Origin: Parasponia andersonii
Taxonomy: Eukaryota > Streptophyta > Magnoliopsida > Rosales > Cannabaceae
Direction of reading: 5' to 3'
Length of the DNA: 64,000 bases
Assembly: GCA_002914805.1 (NCBI GenBank)
Contig: JXTB01000042.1
Location: 1,017,455-1,081,454, forward strand
A model generated the notes under the pieces. The model was not told the DNA's origin and ran no database searches. It worked only from the letters and a program-made list of their open reading frames with translations. This document shows positions 1 to 12,781 of this stretch, piece after piece. A program made the position numbers and the translations under genes. Numbering within the stretch: position 1 is the stretch's first letter; each line of letters begins with the position of its first letter.

Positions 1-13
1 ATTAACCAACCTG

Positions 14-60
14 TTGACCAGTATTGACCGTTGACTGAGTGTTAATTTTGACCGTTGACT
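14..60 (+). promoter_or_regulatory. cluster of five TTGAC[C/T] motifs in Copia leader
   Basis: Five copies of TTGACC or TTGACT lie within 47 bases, all in the sense direction of element A (14, 24, 31, 48, 55). This hexamer is the W-box core bound by plant WRKY factors. The matching leaders of two other Copia elements in this window (near 25250-25320 and 27484-27625, both on the minus strand) carry the same motif in the same sense relative to the element. The motif is seen directly; any regulatory role is inferred, and a simple short tandem expansion is an alternative. Confidence 0.4.
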
Positions 61-189
61 TTGATCAAGTCGATATACAAGTCAATCTTAAGGTTTTTTG
101 ACGTTCCGAATCTATTCATATAGTCAAAATTTCCAAAAGTTCACTTTGTTATGAGTTATAGCTACCGACCGTTTAGTATCTCTTCAAGT

Positions 190-1090
190 TCTACTACATT
201 AAGGTAGTAACTTTGATAATTAGACTATCAAAATGAAAGTCCTCCTTGGAGCACATGATGTCTGGGATATAGTGGAGAAAGACTACGAAGAACCAAGAGA
301 TGAGGTAGCACTATCCTCAGCACAAAAGGATAATTTAAAAGACTCAAGAAAGAGAGACAAAAAGGCTCTCTTACTCATTACCAAGCCTTAGATGACGATG
401 AGTTTGAGAAAATCTCAAGTACAACTTCCGCCAAGGAAGCATGGGAGAAACTTCAAATCTCATACTAGGGAGAAGAAAAAGTTAAAAAGGTTCGCCTTCA
501 AACTCTAAGAGGAGAGTTTGATTTGCTACACATAACAGAGACTGAGTTAGTCTCTGACTACTTTTCTCGAGTTCTAACCATTTCTAATCAAATGAAGAGA
601 AATTGTGAGAAACTAGAAAATATTACGATCATGGAAAAGTTTCTTCAATTGTTAGACCCAAAATTCAAGAATATTGTTACTGTCATTGAAGAAACCAAAG
701 ACTTAGGAGCCATGACGATAGAACAACTCTTGGATTCCTTGCAAGCCCACGAAGAAAAGAAAAAGAAGATATATAATTTCAATGAGCAGTTCCTTAAGGC
801 TCAACTCCAAGAGAAAGAAGAAGATTCCAGTAATAGAATAGGATGTGGAAGAGGTCGTGGCCAAGGAAGAAGTCACGAACATGGAAGAGGAGGAAGAGGA
901 TGCTTCAACAACAATTATGAAAATGAAGATAGGTGAGAAAGTTTGACAATAGGTCCTGGAAGAGGTAACCCACAGCATTGGCATGACAAGTCTCAAATCA
1001 AGTGTCACAACTGTCAGAGATATGGTCATTATGCTTCCGAATGTAGAGCTCCAAAGGTGCAAGAAAGAGCTAACTATGCCGAAAATAAAA
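190..1090 (+). pseudogene. Copia gag region (UBN2-type) of element A
   Basis: This region resembles the plant Copia gag (UBN2 family) and ends with a zinc knuckle, KCHNCQRYGHYASEC, coded at about 1001-1045. A Lys/Glu-rich stretch and an Arg/Gly-rich stretch (about 780-930) lie before the knuckle. Gag forms the virus-like particle and the knuckle binds the element's RNA. The coding region is broken. The best match in the window is the minus-strand gag of element B (about 24160-25110). Confidence 0.85.
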
Positions 1091-1104
1091 GATAAGAGGA
1101 AGAT

Positions 1105-4100
1105 ATGTTGTTGTTAGCATACAAGGAGACCAATGAGTACCAAGAAAATATATGGTATCTTAACAGCGGAGGAAACAATCATATGTGTGGAAGAAGAGAT
1201 ATGTTTGTAGAGCTTGATGAGTCGGTAACTGGGAATATTTCATTTGGAGATGATTCCAAGGCAACAGTAAAGGACAAATGTAAAATTCTCATACGCTTGA
1301 GAAATAGAGAACATCAGTTTATTCCAAATATTAACTACATGCCTAACATAAAGAGTAATATCTTGAGTCTTGGCCAACTCTTAGAGAAAGGATATGATAT
1401 TCATATGAAAGAAAATAGTCTTTCTTTAAGAGACAATAGAAACAAGTTAATCACCAAAGTGCCAATGACAAGAAATAGAATGTTCATGTTACACATTCAA
1501 AATGACGTAGAAAAATGTCTAAAGACTTGCTATAAAGATTCATCATGGGTTTGGCACTTAAGGTTTGGACATTTCAATTTCGGTGGCCTAGAATTATTAG
1601 CAAAGAAGGAGATAGTTCGAGGTGTACCCTTCATTAGTCAACCACACCAATTATATGAAGGATGCTTATTAGGAAAGCAATTCAGAAGAAGCTTTCTAAG
1701 AGAATCGAGTTCCTGAGCCCATAAACCGCTTGAGCTCATATATACCGACGTGTGTGGTCCAATAAAACCAAACTCTCTCGGTAAGATTAACTACTTTTTC
1801 CTCTTTATCGATGATTTTTCAAGAAAGACCTGGGTGCATTTCTTGAAGGAGAAATCAGAAGTGTTCGAAAAATTCAAGAAGTTCAAGGCACTTGTTGAAA
1901 AAGAAAGTGGTCGAAGTATCAACGTATGAGATCTGATAGAAGAGGAGAATTCACATCCCACGAGTTTCAGAAATATTGTGAAAACAACGACATCCGCAGT
2001 CCTTTAACAGTACCAAGATCTTCCCAACAAAATGGTATCGCAGAAAGGAAGAATAGAACAATCTTAGACATAGCCAGAAGCATGCTTAAGAGCAAAGGAA
2101 TGCCAAAGGAGTTTTGGGCTGAAGTTATAGCTTGTGTAGTTTACCTATCAAAGCACTTTCCAACAAGAAACGTATGGAGAAAGACGCCACAGGAAGCTTG
2201 GAGTGGAAGAAAGCCTGGAATCTTTCCCTAAAAGTGTTTGGAAGCATAGCTTATTCTCACATGCCTGATAAAAAGAGAACCAAGCTCGATGATAAAAGTA
2301 AAAAGTTTGTCTTCATTTGCTACAACTCTAACTCAAAAGGCTACAAGCTGTATAATCCAAGCAATGGCAGGACTATTATTAGTTGCGATGTGGAGTTTGA
2401 CGAAGAAAGGACCTGGGAATGGCACACACAAGAGGAAAATTATGACTTCCTACCATACATTAAAGAAGAAAGCGAGCAACGAAGAGTGGAACAAGTAAGA
2501 GAAGAACTGCAAGAGCCTATTACCCCACCTACTTCACCAATGGTAAGCACTCATCAAGAAACAATACCATGATCGTCTTCAAGCAGCAGCTCAAGTGAAA
2601 GGATACCAAGATTAAGGAGCTTACAAGAGATATATGAGGTGACTGAGAATCAAAATAACTTGATTCTCTTTTGTCTCCTTGCTAATCATGAATCATTAAA
2701 CTTTGATAAAGCTACATAAAGTAAAGAGTGGCACGATGCGATGGATAAAGAAATAAAAGCGATCACAAAGAATGATACACGGAAGCTTGCTATACTTTCA
2801 AAAGAGCACAAAGCAATCGACGTGAAATGGGTTTACAAGGCTAAAATGAATGCTAAAGGAGAAGTGGAGAGATATAAGGCAAGATTGATCGCGAAAGGAT
2901 ACAGTCAAAGACCCGACATAGACTCTGATGAGATATTTGCACTTGTCGCCCGTTTAGAAATGTTACGATTGATCATCTCATTGGCTGCTCAAAATAAATG
3001 GAAAATTCATCAAATAGATGTCAAGTCTGCTTTCTTAAATGGAGTCCTTGAAGAAGAAGTCTATATAGAGCAACCATCTGGGTATGAGATTAAGGGACAA
3101 GAAGATAAGGTCCTAAAGTTGAAAAAGGCCCTTTACTGGTTAAAGCAAGTACCAAGAGCATGGAATAGCCACATCGACAAATACTTCCAAGATAACAACT
3201 TCATTAAATTTCCTTATAAGCATGCATTGTACATCAAAGTAAAAGATGGAGATATCTTGATCGTGTACTCTATGTTGATGATCTGATCTTCACGGGGAAT
3301 AATCCATCCATGTTCAAAGAGTTTAAGAAAGCAATGATAAAATAGTTCGAGATGACTAACATCAGACTTATGTATTACTATCTTGGTATAAAAGTGAAGC
3401 AAGAAGAAGATGTAATTTTCATTTCACAAGCTATCAAAGCATGGTGACGGAGAAAAAGTGGATCTAATACTCTACAAGAGTTTAGTTAGAAGTTTGGGCT
3501 ACCTGACTTGCACAAGACCTGACATTCTCTATGCTGTGGGCCTGGTCAGTCGTTACATGGAATCTCCAACAATCACTTACTTGAAAGTTGTCGAAAGAAT
3601 CCTTTGATATATTAAAGGTACAACTAACTTTGTCTTACGATATTCATCATCTAATAATTATAATCTTGTAGGTTATACTGATGGTGATTGGAGTGGAGAC
3701 TTAGATGATCGAAAGAGTACAAGTGGTTTTATATTCTTCATAGGAGACACTGCTTTCACATAGATATTTAAGAAGTAACCAATCGTCATACTTTCAAGTT
3801 GTGAAGTAACGTATGTTGCAGTTACATCATGTGTCTGTCAAGCGATTTGGCTAAAAAACTTATTGAAGAAACTATGCATTCTGCAGAATAAACCCACTGA
3901 GATCTATATTGACAATAAATCAGCAATTATTTTAGCAAAGAATCCCGTTTTCTATGATAGAAGCAAGCACATCGATACCCGCTACCATTATATAAGTGAA
4001 TATGTTGCAAGAAAGGATATGTAACTGAAGTATGTGAAGACTCAAGATCAAGTGGCAGATATTTTCACCAAACCACTCAAGCATAAAGATTTTGTAAAGT

Positions 4101-4120
4101 TAAGAAATTTACTAGGTGTC
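1105..4120 (+). pseudogene. Copia pol region: protease, integrase, RT, RNase H (element A)
   Basis: Domains in order are a protease around 1140-1260, GAG-pre-integrase around 1540-1710 (WHLRFGHF), integrase core about 1735-2230, a linker with an acidic stretch to about 2700, reverse transcriptase from about 2741 to 3420 with the catalytic YVDD-type region near 3270-3290, and RNase H about 3660-4090 (YTDGDWSGDLDDRKSTSGF and the later IDNKSA motif). This is the standard Ty1/Copia arrangement. The region is decayed in several places and cannot be an active polyprotein as it stands. Confidence 0.9.
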
Positions 4121-4143
4121 ACAAATCAAGTTTAAGAGGAGGG

Positions 4144-4494
4144 TGTTAGAAATAAACTTCTTTGTAACTCATTGGGTCATAATTTAGTTATTTGGGCTTA
4201 TGTTGTGAGTTAAGCTTATTTTGGTGTGTGTATGTCTAATAACCCATAGTTTAATCTCCAAGTTTCTAGAGTATTATTATATTTGCTAGATTGTATAATT
4301 AATTAGGTGGTTGGAGGTTACATAGAGTATCTAGAATCATCATTAGAGTAGTATAAATAGAGTGCTCTTCCTTCTATTTTGTATTAAGTAAAAGAGAAAC
4401 AATTCAAATAATAATGCAAGTTTTTCTCTTCTACTAAAATTTTCTCTAGTTTTTTCCATAGCGTTTCTAACTTTAAAAATCTCCCATTTCCAAC
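4144..4494 (+). repeat. 3' LTR of Copia element A (351 bp)
   Basis: The LTR begins TGTTAGAAATAAAC directly after a purine tract (GTTTAAGAGGAGGG) and ends near ATTTCCAAC. A TATAAAT-like box lies near 4353. The same LTR occurs in reverse orientation at 26952-27303, which fixes both edges. Host FLA sequence starts immediately after it. Confidence 0.88.
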
Positions 4495-4578
4495 CTTGCT
4501 GCCGTTTGTCTTGCTAGTACTGGCATGGTTGGACTTGCCGTGGGTTTTGCAGTTTTTTCTGTTGGGACAGATTGGTAA
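4495..4578 (+). pseudogene. C-terminal fragment of an FLA gene (GPI-anchor tail)
   Basis: Immediately after the Copia LTR an open frame of 27 codons runs to a TAA at 4576-4578. Its core, TGMVGLAVGFAVFSVGT, is nearly identical to the hydrophobic C-terminus of the intact FLA gene at 30344-31246 (AGMVGLAFVLAVFSVGT). In those proteins this tail is the GPI-anchor signal. The rest of the gene would lie upstream of the Copia element, outside the window, unless it has been lost. This is a fourth FLA trace, about 22 kb from the other three and on the same strand. The short length leaves some doubt, but nucleotide as well as protein similarity is plain. Confidence 0.75.
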
Positions 4579-5500
4579 ATTTCCTTGGAACATTGTTTTT
4601 CTCTATAGTTGGTCATTCGTCTTAGGCTAGTTTAGTTCTACCACTGCTACTACAGCACTTTATATTTGTGATGGAAAGTCTGTAAGACTCTTTGGAATGA
4701 ATGATTTGATGCTCTCTATTATTTTCATAGAAAGCTCAAATAAGAATTGTCGGTGTCCTCTGCAATTCAAGTACGGATTTGTTTGTCATGCCATCTAAAA
4801 TCGAAGTACAACCGTAACAATACATATAGCATGATTGACAATGAATCAGTACAAAAGTACTTTGACAACAAACCTTTCAATGATAAATATACCTAGACTA
4901 GCTAACTATTGATGTTGGACTAGTTTGGGATGCTCCACTCACTAGTCATGTGTAACATTGGGAAGGTTTTTACAAAAGGACTAAATAGTGAAAGAGTTCA
5001 ATAATGAAATTAGCACAATATAATATGTACTTTTTACCATTGTTTTTATAATATGAAATTTAAGTTTTAGATTCTGTTGCTATAGGAGAATTATGTATAT
5101 ATATATATCCTTTTTTTTTTTTTTAAATTATAACTGTTAGATGATACGACAAAACATAATTAACGAGACATATAGTGAAGTAGACACAATAATTATTAGA
5201 CGATTTGCTTCCTCTTCCCGTGATGAGATGCATTTTTTTAGAATGTGAAATTATGATTAATTATTTCCTGCATGAGTAAATCTAATTATTGCTGATGACA
5301 TTCAAATGACAACTCATTCATCGTATCAATTGGTAAAAAATATTTGAAAGTGCACAACTGTAATATTTACTCTTTACCAAAATCTATTGTGATGTTCACT
5401 ACATATTAGTATCGATGATCCTAATATCAATCTTATGCAGGAGGAGTACAACCACACAATATATATACATACATATATGTCTTGCGTGCTTAATTTCACG
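4579..5500. other. non-coding, AT-rich
   Basis: This is former 3' flank of the FLA fragment followed by AT-rich sequence with a short TA run (5095-5110) and a T run (about 5112-5124). I see no gene or element here. Confidence 0.6.
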
Positions 5501-5505
5501 AGTAG

Positions 5506-6314
5506 TGTGGGATCCGTTCATAAATCATACACCACGTATATGATTAAGTAGCAGAACAGGTCATAAATTGGGCACACCATCCGACATGTATTCAGAGTAA
5601 CTAATTAAGGGTTACGCGGGTCACACGTGGTACCACATAGGCCCATGGGCTGTCCGAGGCTAGGGGCGAGCCCATCCCAGACCATGGATGGACTCGGCCC
5701 AGTCTGATTCTTACCTCGACAGCTGAGGGTCAGGAGCCCCAAGGGTCTTCCACCAGAGTATAATGGAAAACAACTCACGGTTCCAGACCGAGACAGAGCA
5801 TTTAATGCGATCTTGAGTAGGTATGTGTATGGGACAAACGGTCCTGACAGAATGACGGTTTGTCCAAATCTCACCCCTCACAGTCTCGAGCTATAGGGGA
5901 TGGCGGAAACTAGGCTATGACGATGCAGAGAGAATTACGGTAATCTCGGCCCGTGATTTCTAGAGTAAGTCCTGATGAAAAAATGTACACGATCCTGGGA
6001 TTGAGAACCATGAGATTCACAATTTCAGGACTATATATATGAGCCATGCGTTCCCAAAAGAGAGGCATGTACGTATACAAAAAGAAATATTTAAAAGATA
6101 TAGTCATACAAAGAAAAATTAAATCTTTGCTACCCTGAATCAAAGATAACCAACTGACTTAAGCATCGGAGAGTCTTTGCAGGTGGTCTCCCTTGCCTCT
6201 CCGATTTTTCCTGAAGTCAAAAGCTCTTCGGGATAGCAAGGACATATGGATAGTTAGAGGATACAACATTGGCAGTTCAGAGACACGTGGACAGCTGGTG
6301 AAAACCGCTCCAAT
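5506..6314 (+). repeat. 5' LTR of Tat element C (809 bp)
   Basis: The LTR starts TGTGGGATCCG and ends TCCAATA, just before the primer-site-like sequence at about 6317-6330. It aligns along its whole length with 17240-18050. The copy of AGTAG directly upstream (5501-5505) is the left target duplication. Confidence 0.92.
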
Positions 6315-6402
6315 AGTTTGGTACCGTCTGTTGAGCATGAGAAAAAGAGTAGGAGTTTCACGTTCGCACTCTCCCCAAACAAAAGGCTATACAATGTAAG
6401 AT

Positions 6403-7850
6403 GGCACCTTCGAAAATGAAAACCAAGAGCACACGTCCCGACGCCAAAGGGAGCTCCCAGGAAGCACAACTGGGTCTAGAGCAAAAGCTAGACTAGATGC
6501 TCGCTGCCTTGGTAGAAGTAAACTAGAAGGCAGAGATTGCCCACGAAGCTGTCCTGGGTTTAAGAGAAGAAGTCACAGAAGTGCGCATAGATAACACCTA
6601 CCTCGAAGGGCTGCTGGCAAGTGAAGCCAGGAGCGAGCGAAGGGAAGATTTTGACGAAGAGGTACAACAAGAATCTGGGGGCCAACCACCGAGGGAAGTT
6701 TCCGTCCCATCCAGATCGCGGATGTAGGGGAAGCGACAAAGCTAGACGAGGCCATTCCGAGCCAGAGCGGCAATGGACAGAAAACACCAAGAATGCCCGG
6801 ATGGTGTGCTTCCCAACTGGAAGCAAGAAATGATGGCGGAGCTGAGTAAGAGGCTTGGGGCCCATCACAGCCAGACCCCCGATGATCTGGTAGAGCAAAC
6901 TGTACGAGAGATCAACCGGACAACCTTCGCCGATTGGATCCAGATGGAGCCCAAGCCAAGAGACTTCACAACCCCGCCTTCAGGCCGTTCGATAGAAAGT
7001 CCGACCCCCTCGATCACATATACCACTTTTAGTAGAAGATGACCTTAGAAACCAGAGACGAGGCTGTGACCTGTAAAGTCTTCTACACAACCCTGGCAGG
7101 ACCGGCCCTATTATGGTTCAGACAGCTCCCAGAGAAATCCATAAACGGTTTCGAAGATTTCTGCAAACATTTCTTAAAGTAGTACACAGATGCCCAGAGG
7201 CAGCAGAAATCCATGCTAGATCTTGACCGATTGGAACAAACCGCGAATAAGTCTCCAAGAGAATACCTGTCGCACTTCCTAGAGTTGATGTCCCTAGTGC
7301 ACAACGCCGACTCAGTTTAAGCTGCAGGATCGTTCGTTAGGGGCCTACAGCTAGAATCGATGCTGTCAGACCATCTGCTTCTAAACCTTCCGTATGATAT
7401 GGTGGATGTCCAAGCAAAGTCAAAAGGGGTATTCAGGGTGCTGGAAAGCCACCAGAAAGTGCCCAAGGCCTCTGCCGTGATAACAACAGTACCGGTGCAA
7501 ACCCCATCCCCACAAGGGGTAAAGAGGCCTGTGCCGGACCAAGGGCCGACTTCCAAACGGGAAGCCCCCACCCAAGGCAGTAAAGAAGGCGGCAAGAGGA
7601 GGAAGGCGTCTCGTGACCCGCTGCTGAAATACGAGCTCAACACGCTAATCAACGTGATCTACCTCCAAAACAGGGACATGGGCATTTTCAAAGGCTGCCC
7701 AAGTCCGACGTTCCTGAGCACATGAAAATAGGAACAAGTACTGCCAATTTCACAGGGATCACGGACACGACAACATCAACTGCTACAACCTTTACGCATA
7801 GGTTATGATGGCGATCCATGCCGGCAAGTTGAAACAGTATATGAAGGCTG
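6403..7850 (+). pseudogene. gag region of Tat element C
   Basis: The region opens at an ATG near 6403 with a Lys/Gln-rich N-terminus. The retrotransposon gag domain lies at about 6940-7440, including GPALLWFRQLP and the REYLSHF helix near 7260. A zinc-finger-like CQFHRDHGHDNINCYNL is coded at about 7740-7795, the C-x3-H / H-x4-C form usual in Tat elements. The frame is broken. Confidence 0.85.
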
Positions 7851-8169
7851 GCGGAACCCAGCCATAGGAAGACGCCACCAGGCCCAAAAAAGGCAAGTAG
7901 GCCCAGGTTTCTAGTTCAGGAGAGCAGGCCCTGAGGATAATGTTGACCATCATGGGTAGATCAGAGCCGATCCAGAGTCAGGAGGAGAAGGAAAAATGCC
8001 TCAAAAAAACCCAAGAAAGGGTGAAGCGCCTGAGGGGGATGGGCCATTCCGTCAACCATTTGATGGTGGGAGAAAGCTGCGCCTCTGCCGTCTCCATCGC
8101 CTTGACCCAGTAAGATTTGACCACAATGCACCTACCTCACGACGACCCTTTACTGATTAAGCTGTAGAT

Positions 8170-10610
8170 CGACTCTGCATTAGTCGGAAGGGTCCTGATC
8201 GACGGTGGGAGCAGCGTTGATATCCTGTTCCTCAGCACGTTTAAGAGCATGGGCCTGAATCGAAACGTGCTCAGGCCGACCTATCAGCTGCTATTCGCTT
8301 TCGACAGTACCAAGGTCACCCCCTTGGGCATCCTAACCCTGAAGGTCTACGCTGTGGAGAGATGCTTAGATGTGGACTTTGTCGTCATCGACTGCCAGGC
8401 CTCCTTCAACGTCATCATGGGGAGAGGATGGATCCAAGCTATGCATGGGGTCGCCTCCACCCTCCATCAGGTCTTAAGATGTCTATCAAGGGATGGTACC
8501 TATACGATAGACATCAAGGGAGAGTAGGCCTTTGCTAGGAAATGTTTTTCAACTGCCCTGAGGAGAGCAGATGTGAGCGCGAGCACCTCGTCAGGGGACA
8601 GGGAGCAATCAAAGGACTACCTGCCAGCATACATGAAGCGGATCAAAGAGGAGTCTAATGGACCAGAATCCACGATTGAGGAGCTGGTGGCGGTCCCTTT
8701 GAAAGAAGCAGAACCGGCCGAGGTAGTCTTAATCGGGGCCCTACTGCCCGAGGAGGAAAAGAACGAGATGTTGAAGTTCCTGAGGCAGAACGAAGATGTC
8801 TTCGTGTGGTCCCACATCAACATGCCCGGGATAGACCCTGTGCACGCTTGTCACCAGCTGAACATAGACTCCAATTTCCCTTTGGTCAGGCAGAGACCCC
8901 GAAGGTTCGCACTAGAGAAAAACAGAGCGATCAACAAAGAGGTAGAGATGCTACTAAAGAACGGCCTGATCATGGAATGCGTATACCCATGCTGGGTCTC
9001 TAACCCGGTGGTGGTGAAGAAGAAAATTGGCAACGACCGCACTTGCATAGACTTTACCAACCTGAACAAGGCCTGCCCAAAGGATAGCTTCCTCCTACCA
9101 AGGATCGTCTAAATGGTAGATGCAATGGCGGGATTCGATAGGATGAGCGTCCTGGTTGCCTACTCTGGGTACAACCAGATCCCCCTGTACGAGGAAGACC
9201 AGATCCATATGGCATTTATTACGGAGCGAGGTCTGTATTGTTACAGATGCATGCCATTTGGTTTGAAGAACGCAGGGGCAACCTACCAGAGGCTCATGAA
9301 CAAACTGTTCACCGGGCTACTAAGAAAGACTATGGAAGTCTACATCGATGACATGGTCGTAAAGAGCAGAGAAGTGTCAAACCATCTGAGACATCTAGAC
9401 AAATGCTTCCAGATTCTGAGGCAATATCAGATGCATCTGAACCCTAAGAAATGTGCGTTCGGGGTGTCCTTCGACCAGTTCCTGGGACACATCGTGAGCA
9501 GAAGAGGTACTGAGGCCAACCCGACCCAGTTGTCCTCAGTCATAGACATGCAGAGACCCTCGACTCTTCGGGAGGTCCAGTGCCTAGCTGAGAAGATAGC
9601 CGTTCTCAGCCAGTTTGTCTCCAAGATGTCTAACAGATGCAAGCCTTTCTTCCAGTGCCTAAAGAGAACCTCCACTGTCGACTGGGGGGAGGAGCAGGAC
9701 AAGGCACTGGCGGATCTCAAGCTATACTTAAGTCATCCGCCTATCCTAGCTTCCCCAGCAGAGGGGGAGCGCCTATATGCTTATTTAGCAGTGTCCGAAG
9801 TAGCGATCAGCGCCGTACTATTCATCGAGGAAGACAGCAAGCAGAAGTCAGTGTTCTATACAAGCGGCATGCTCCTGGATGCCTAGACGCGATATAGTAT
9901 GGTAGAGAAACTAGTCCTCGCTCTGATCAATGCTAAAAAAAGACTCAGGCAATACTTTGAGGCACACTCGGTCACTATGTATACGGATTTCCCCTTTCGG
10001 CAAATCTTGGCTAAGTCGGACCTATCGGGACGACTGACCAAGTGGGCCATCGAACTGGGAATATACGACATCGAGTATCAGCCTTGAGTGGCGAAGAAAG
10101 GGCAAGTCATAGCAGATTTCATGGTAGAAATCAAATCCTTCGGTGAGCTGCACGACCCGCTCCAGACGTCTCAGCCTTGCTCCTTTTCAGCCTGGACCCT
10201 ATATACTGATGGATCCACAAATGCCTCAGGGTCAGGTATCGGGATAGTCCTACAGACCCCAATAGGACTCAGAGTAGAGAAAGCTTTGAGGCTCGGTTTC
10301 TAGGCAACGAAAAACGAGGCAGAGTATGAGGCACTGCTACAAGGCGTCGAACTGACTCTGCACTTCGGAGTGGAGAGCATCACAGTAAAGACCGACTCAC
10401 AGTTGATCGCGGGTCAGGTCTTGGGAGACTTTGAAGTAAAAGAGCCAAGACTACACAGGTACTTCTCCAAGGTAATGGGGGCGAAAGTCCGCTTTAGCAG
10501 TTTCAATATCGAATAGATTCCTAGGGAGATAAACCAGAAGGCCGATGAGCTAGCTAAGAGCGCGTCAATCGGGGGAACGACTGGACATGCGGAGATTCTC
10601 CTAGAGGGTG
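8170..10610 (+). pseudogene. protease, RT and two RNase H domains of Tat element C
   Basis: A retropepsin site LIDGGSSVDILF is coded at about 8195-8232. Reverse transcriptase covers about 8690-9640, with the catalytic YIDDMVVKS at about 9340-9368. The first RNase H follows (about 9690-10090). A second RNase H with LYTDGSTNASGSGIG lies at about 10198-10610. The duplicated RNase H is a hallmark of the Tat lineage. The region is decayed. Confidence 0.9.
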
Positions 10611-10689
10611 AGAGCATGAGGGACCCTTCAGAGACCCCCGCACGCCATGTATTTGCAACCGGCTCCGTAGACGAGGGTGGATGAAACCC

Positions 10690-11900
10690 ATCACCCAGTA
10701 TTTGGCGTTAGGAAATCTGCCCGCGGACCCCCAAGAAGCGAGATCGATCAGACTGAAGGCTGCCAGATACTCGATGGTGGGGGAGCGACTGTATAGGAGA
10801 TCGACAATGGGACCGATGCTGTGGTGTGTAGGTCCCATCGAAGTGCAGAAACTAATGGAGGAAATACACGAGGGAGTATGCAGCAACCATTCTAGCGGAC
10901 GTAGCCTTGCCCACAAAGCTCTGATGGATGGATACTTCTAGCCATACATGATGACCAAGGCAGCCCGATTTGTCCAGAAATGTGATAAGTGCCAGAGGTT
11001 CGTCCCCATGAAATGCCAACCCGCGGAGGAACTCCATTCGAACATAACTCCTTGGCTGTTTGCCAAATGAGGCTTAGACATTGTCGGAGAGCTCCCCAAA
11101 AGTCCAACGGGAAGAAGGTACGTCTTGCTGGCTACAGATTATTTCACCAAATAGGTAGAAGCTGAAGCCTACGCAACCATTAGTAAGGCAGACACGATTA
11201 ACTTCATTTGAAAAAACATAATCTGTCGATACGGGATTCCGAAAAAGATACGCGCTGATCATGACACACAGTTCCAGAATGCTAAGCTCAAGGAACTATG
11301 TGAGCTGTATGATATAAGGCTCAGTTTCTCATCCGTAAACTACCCTCAGGAAATGGCTAAGCAGAGGCTACGAACAAGGCCATTTTTAGCAATATCAAAA
11401 AGAACTTGCAAGAAGCTAAAGGCAGGTGGTTAGAAGAGCCACCGGCCATTGTATGGGCCTATCGAACCACGGAGCAGAGGTCGATAGGAAGAATGCCATT
11501 CGCCATGGTCTATGGGTCAGAGGCTGTGATCCCGACCGAGAATCACCTCCCGACCCTTCGCTCCAAAGTGGTAAAGGATACCCCACTGAATAAGCAGTAG
11601 CTAAGCAACAACACAGACCTCCCGGAAAAACAAGAAACATGGCCCTGGTCCACTTGGCCTCATACCACCAGCAGGCCAGGTCCTACTACGTAAAGAAGGT
11701 TAGCGCTCGTCGATTTAACGCTGGGGATTGGGTCTTAAAGGTCAGAACAGGGAATTCCTCGAAGCTAGACTCCAACTGGGTTGGACCCTATGAGGTGATC
11801 AAAGCACTTGACAATGGCGTGTATATTCTGAAAGAACTCAAGGCCGGGAAGAGCCTACTGAACATGTGGAACGCTTAGCACTTGAAAAAGTATCACGTGT
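10690..11900 (+). pseudogene. integrase region of Tat element C
   Basis: An HHCC zinc-binding part (HEGVCSNHSSGRSLAHKAL, about 10866-10925, with the paired CDKC near 10981-10995) is followed by the integrase core (about 11075-11560) and a C-terminal part ending in the usual LKKYHV-like motif near 11880. The region is decayed. Confidence 0.85.
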
Positions 11901-12061
11901 GAGATGCTTGTAAATGTTGTAAGACCCGTGTAAATGCTTATTTTATTAAAAAGCTTAATTCCAAAACAGGTCAAGTTTTCTGCCACACAGATTTATCCTT
12001 TGGATTGCTATGGAAAAGGGGTCTGCCGACAGTGACAGACCCCACACACTATTCACGCAAT

Positions 12062-12776
12062 CAAGAATCGTACTGTGGGGATCATGTCGCTTTCCAATGA
12101 TCCATGAAAACGTACGAGATGAAAGAGCTGTGCAACCAAAAACTTTCCAGCAGGCCTAAAAAACGATCGTACTGCGGGGATTACGTCGCTTGCTGACGAC
12201 CCGAGAAAACGTACGAAGAAGAAAGAGCTGCGCAACCAAAAACTTGCCAGCAGACCTCAAAAACAATCGTACTACAGGGATCACATCGCTTGCCGATGAC
12301 CACAGAAAATGTACGAAGAGGAAAGAACTGCGCAACCAAAAACTTACCAACAGACCTCAAAAAATGATTGTATTGCGGGGATCATGTCGCTTGCTAACGA
12401 CCCAAGAAAATGTACGAAGAGGAAAAAGCTGCGCAACCGAAAACTTGCCAGCAGACATCAAAAAATGATCGTACTATGGGGATCACGTCACTTGCCAACG
12501 ACCCAAGAAAACATACGAAGGGGAAAGAGCAGTATAACCAAAAACTTGCAAGCAGACCTCAAAAATGATCGTACTATGGGAATCACATCGTGCACTAAAA
12601 TGCTAGCCGATGGCCCGAGAAAACGTATGAAGAGGGAAAAGCTGCGTAACCAAAAACTTGCGAGCAGACCTCGAAAACGATCGTACTATGAGAATCACAT
12701 CGTGCAATAAAAGGATTACCGATGGCCCGAGAAAACGTACGAAGAAGAAAGAGCCGCGCGGCGAAAGCTTGCGACC
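12062..12776 (+). repeat. tandem array, about 101-bp unit, about 7 copies
   Basis: Units start near 12066, 12165, 12267, 12368, 12469, 12570 and 12681, each with a GATCGTACT-type start, a TCGCTTGC-like centre, then GAGAAAACGTACGAAGA and CAACCAAAAACTTGC. Unit six carries a small insert. The array lies between integrase and the antisense ORF region, where Tat elements are known to carry variable tandem repeats that can seed satellites. Confidence 0.88.
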
Positions 12777-12781
12777 AAGCG

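Larger units (their letters stand above)
1..4494 (+). mobile_element. Ty1/Copia retrotransposon, 3' part (element A), broken
   Basis: Parts seen in order are a leader (1 to about 190), gag with a CCHC knuckle (about 1001-1045), protease, GAG-pre-integrase and integrase, reverse transcriptase, RNase H, a purine-rich tract just before 4144, and one LTR (4144-4494). This protease-integrase-RT-RNase H order defines Copia. The gag start and pol wording resemble Tnt1-like elements, but I cannot fix the lineage. The 5' LTR and primer site would lie upstream of the window. Reading frames are clearly decayed, with roughly ten breaks by eye, so it is a fossil. It sits directly against an FLA gene tail at 4495, so it inserted into or beside an FLA copy. 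Without the second LTR no age can be read; the leader and gag match the other Copia remnants in this window. Confidence 0.93.
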
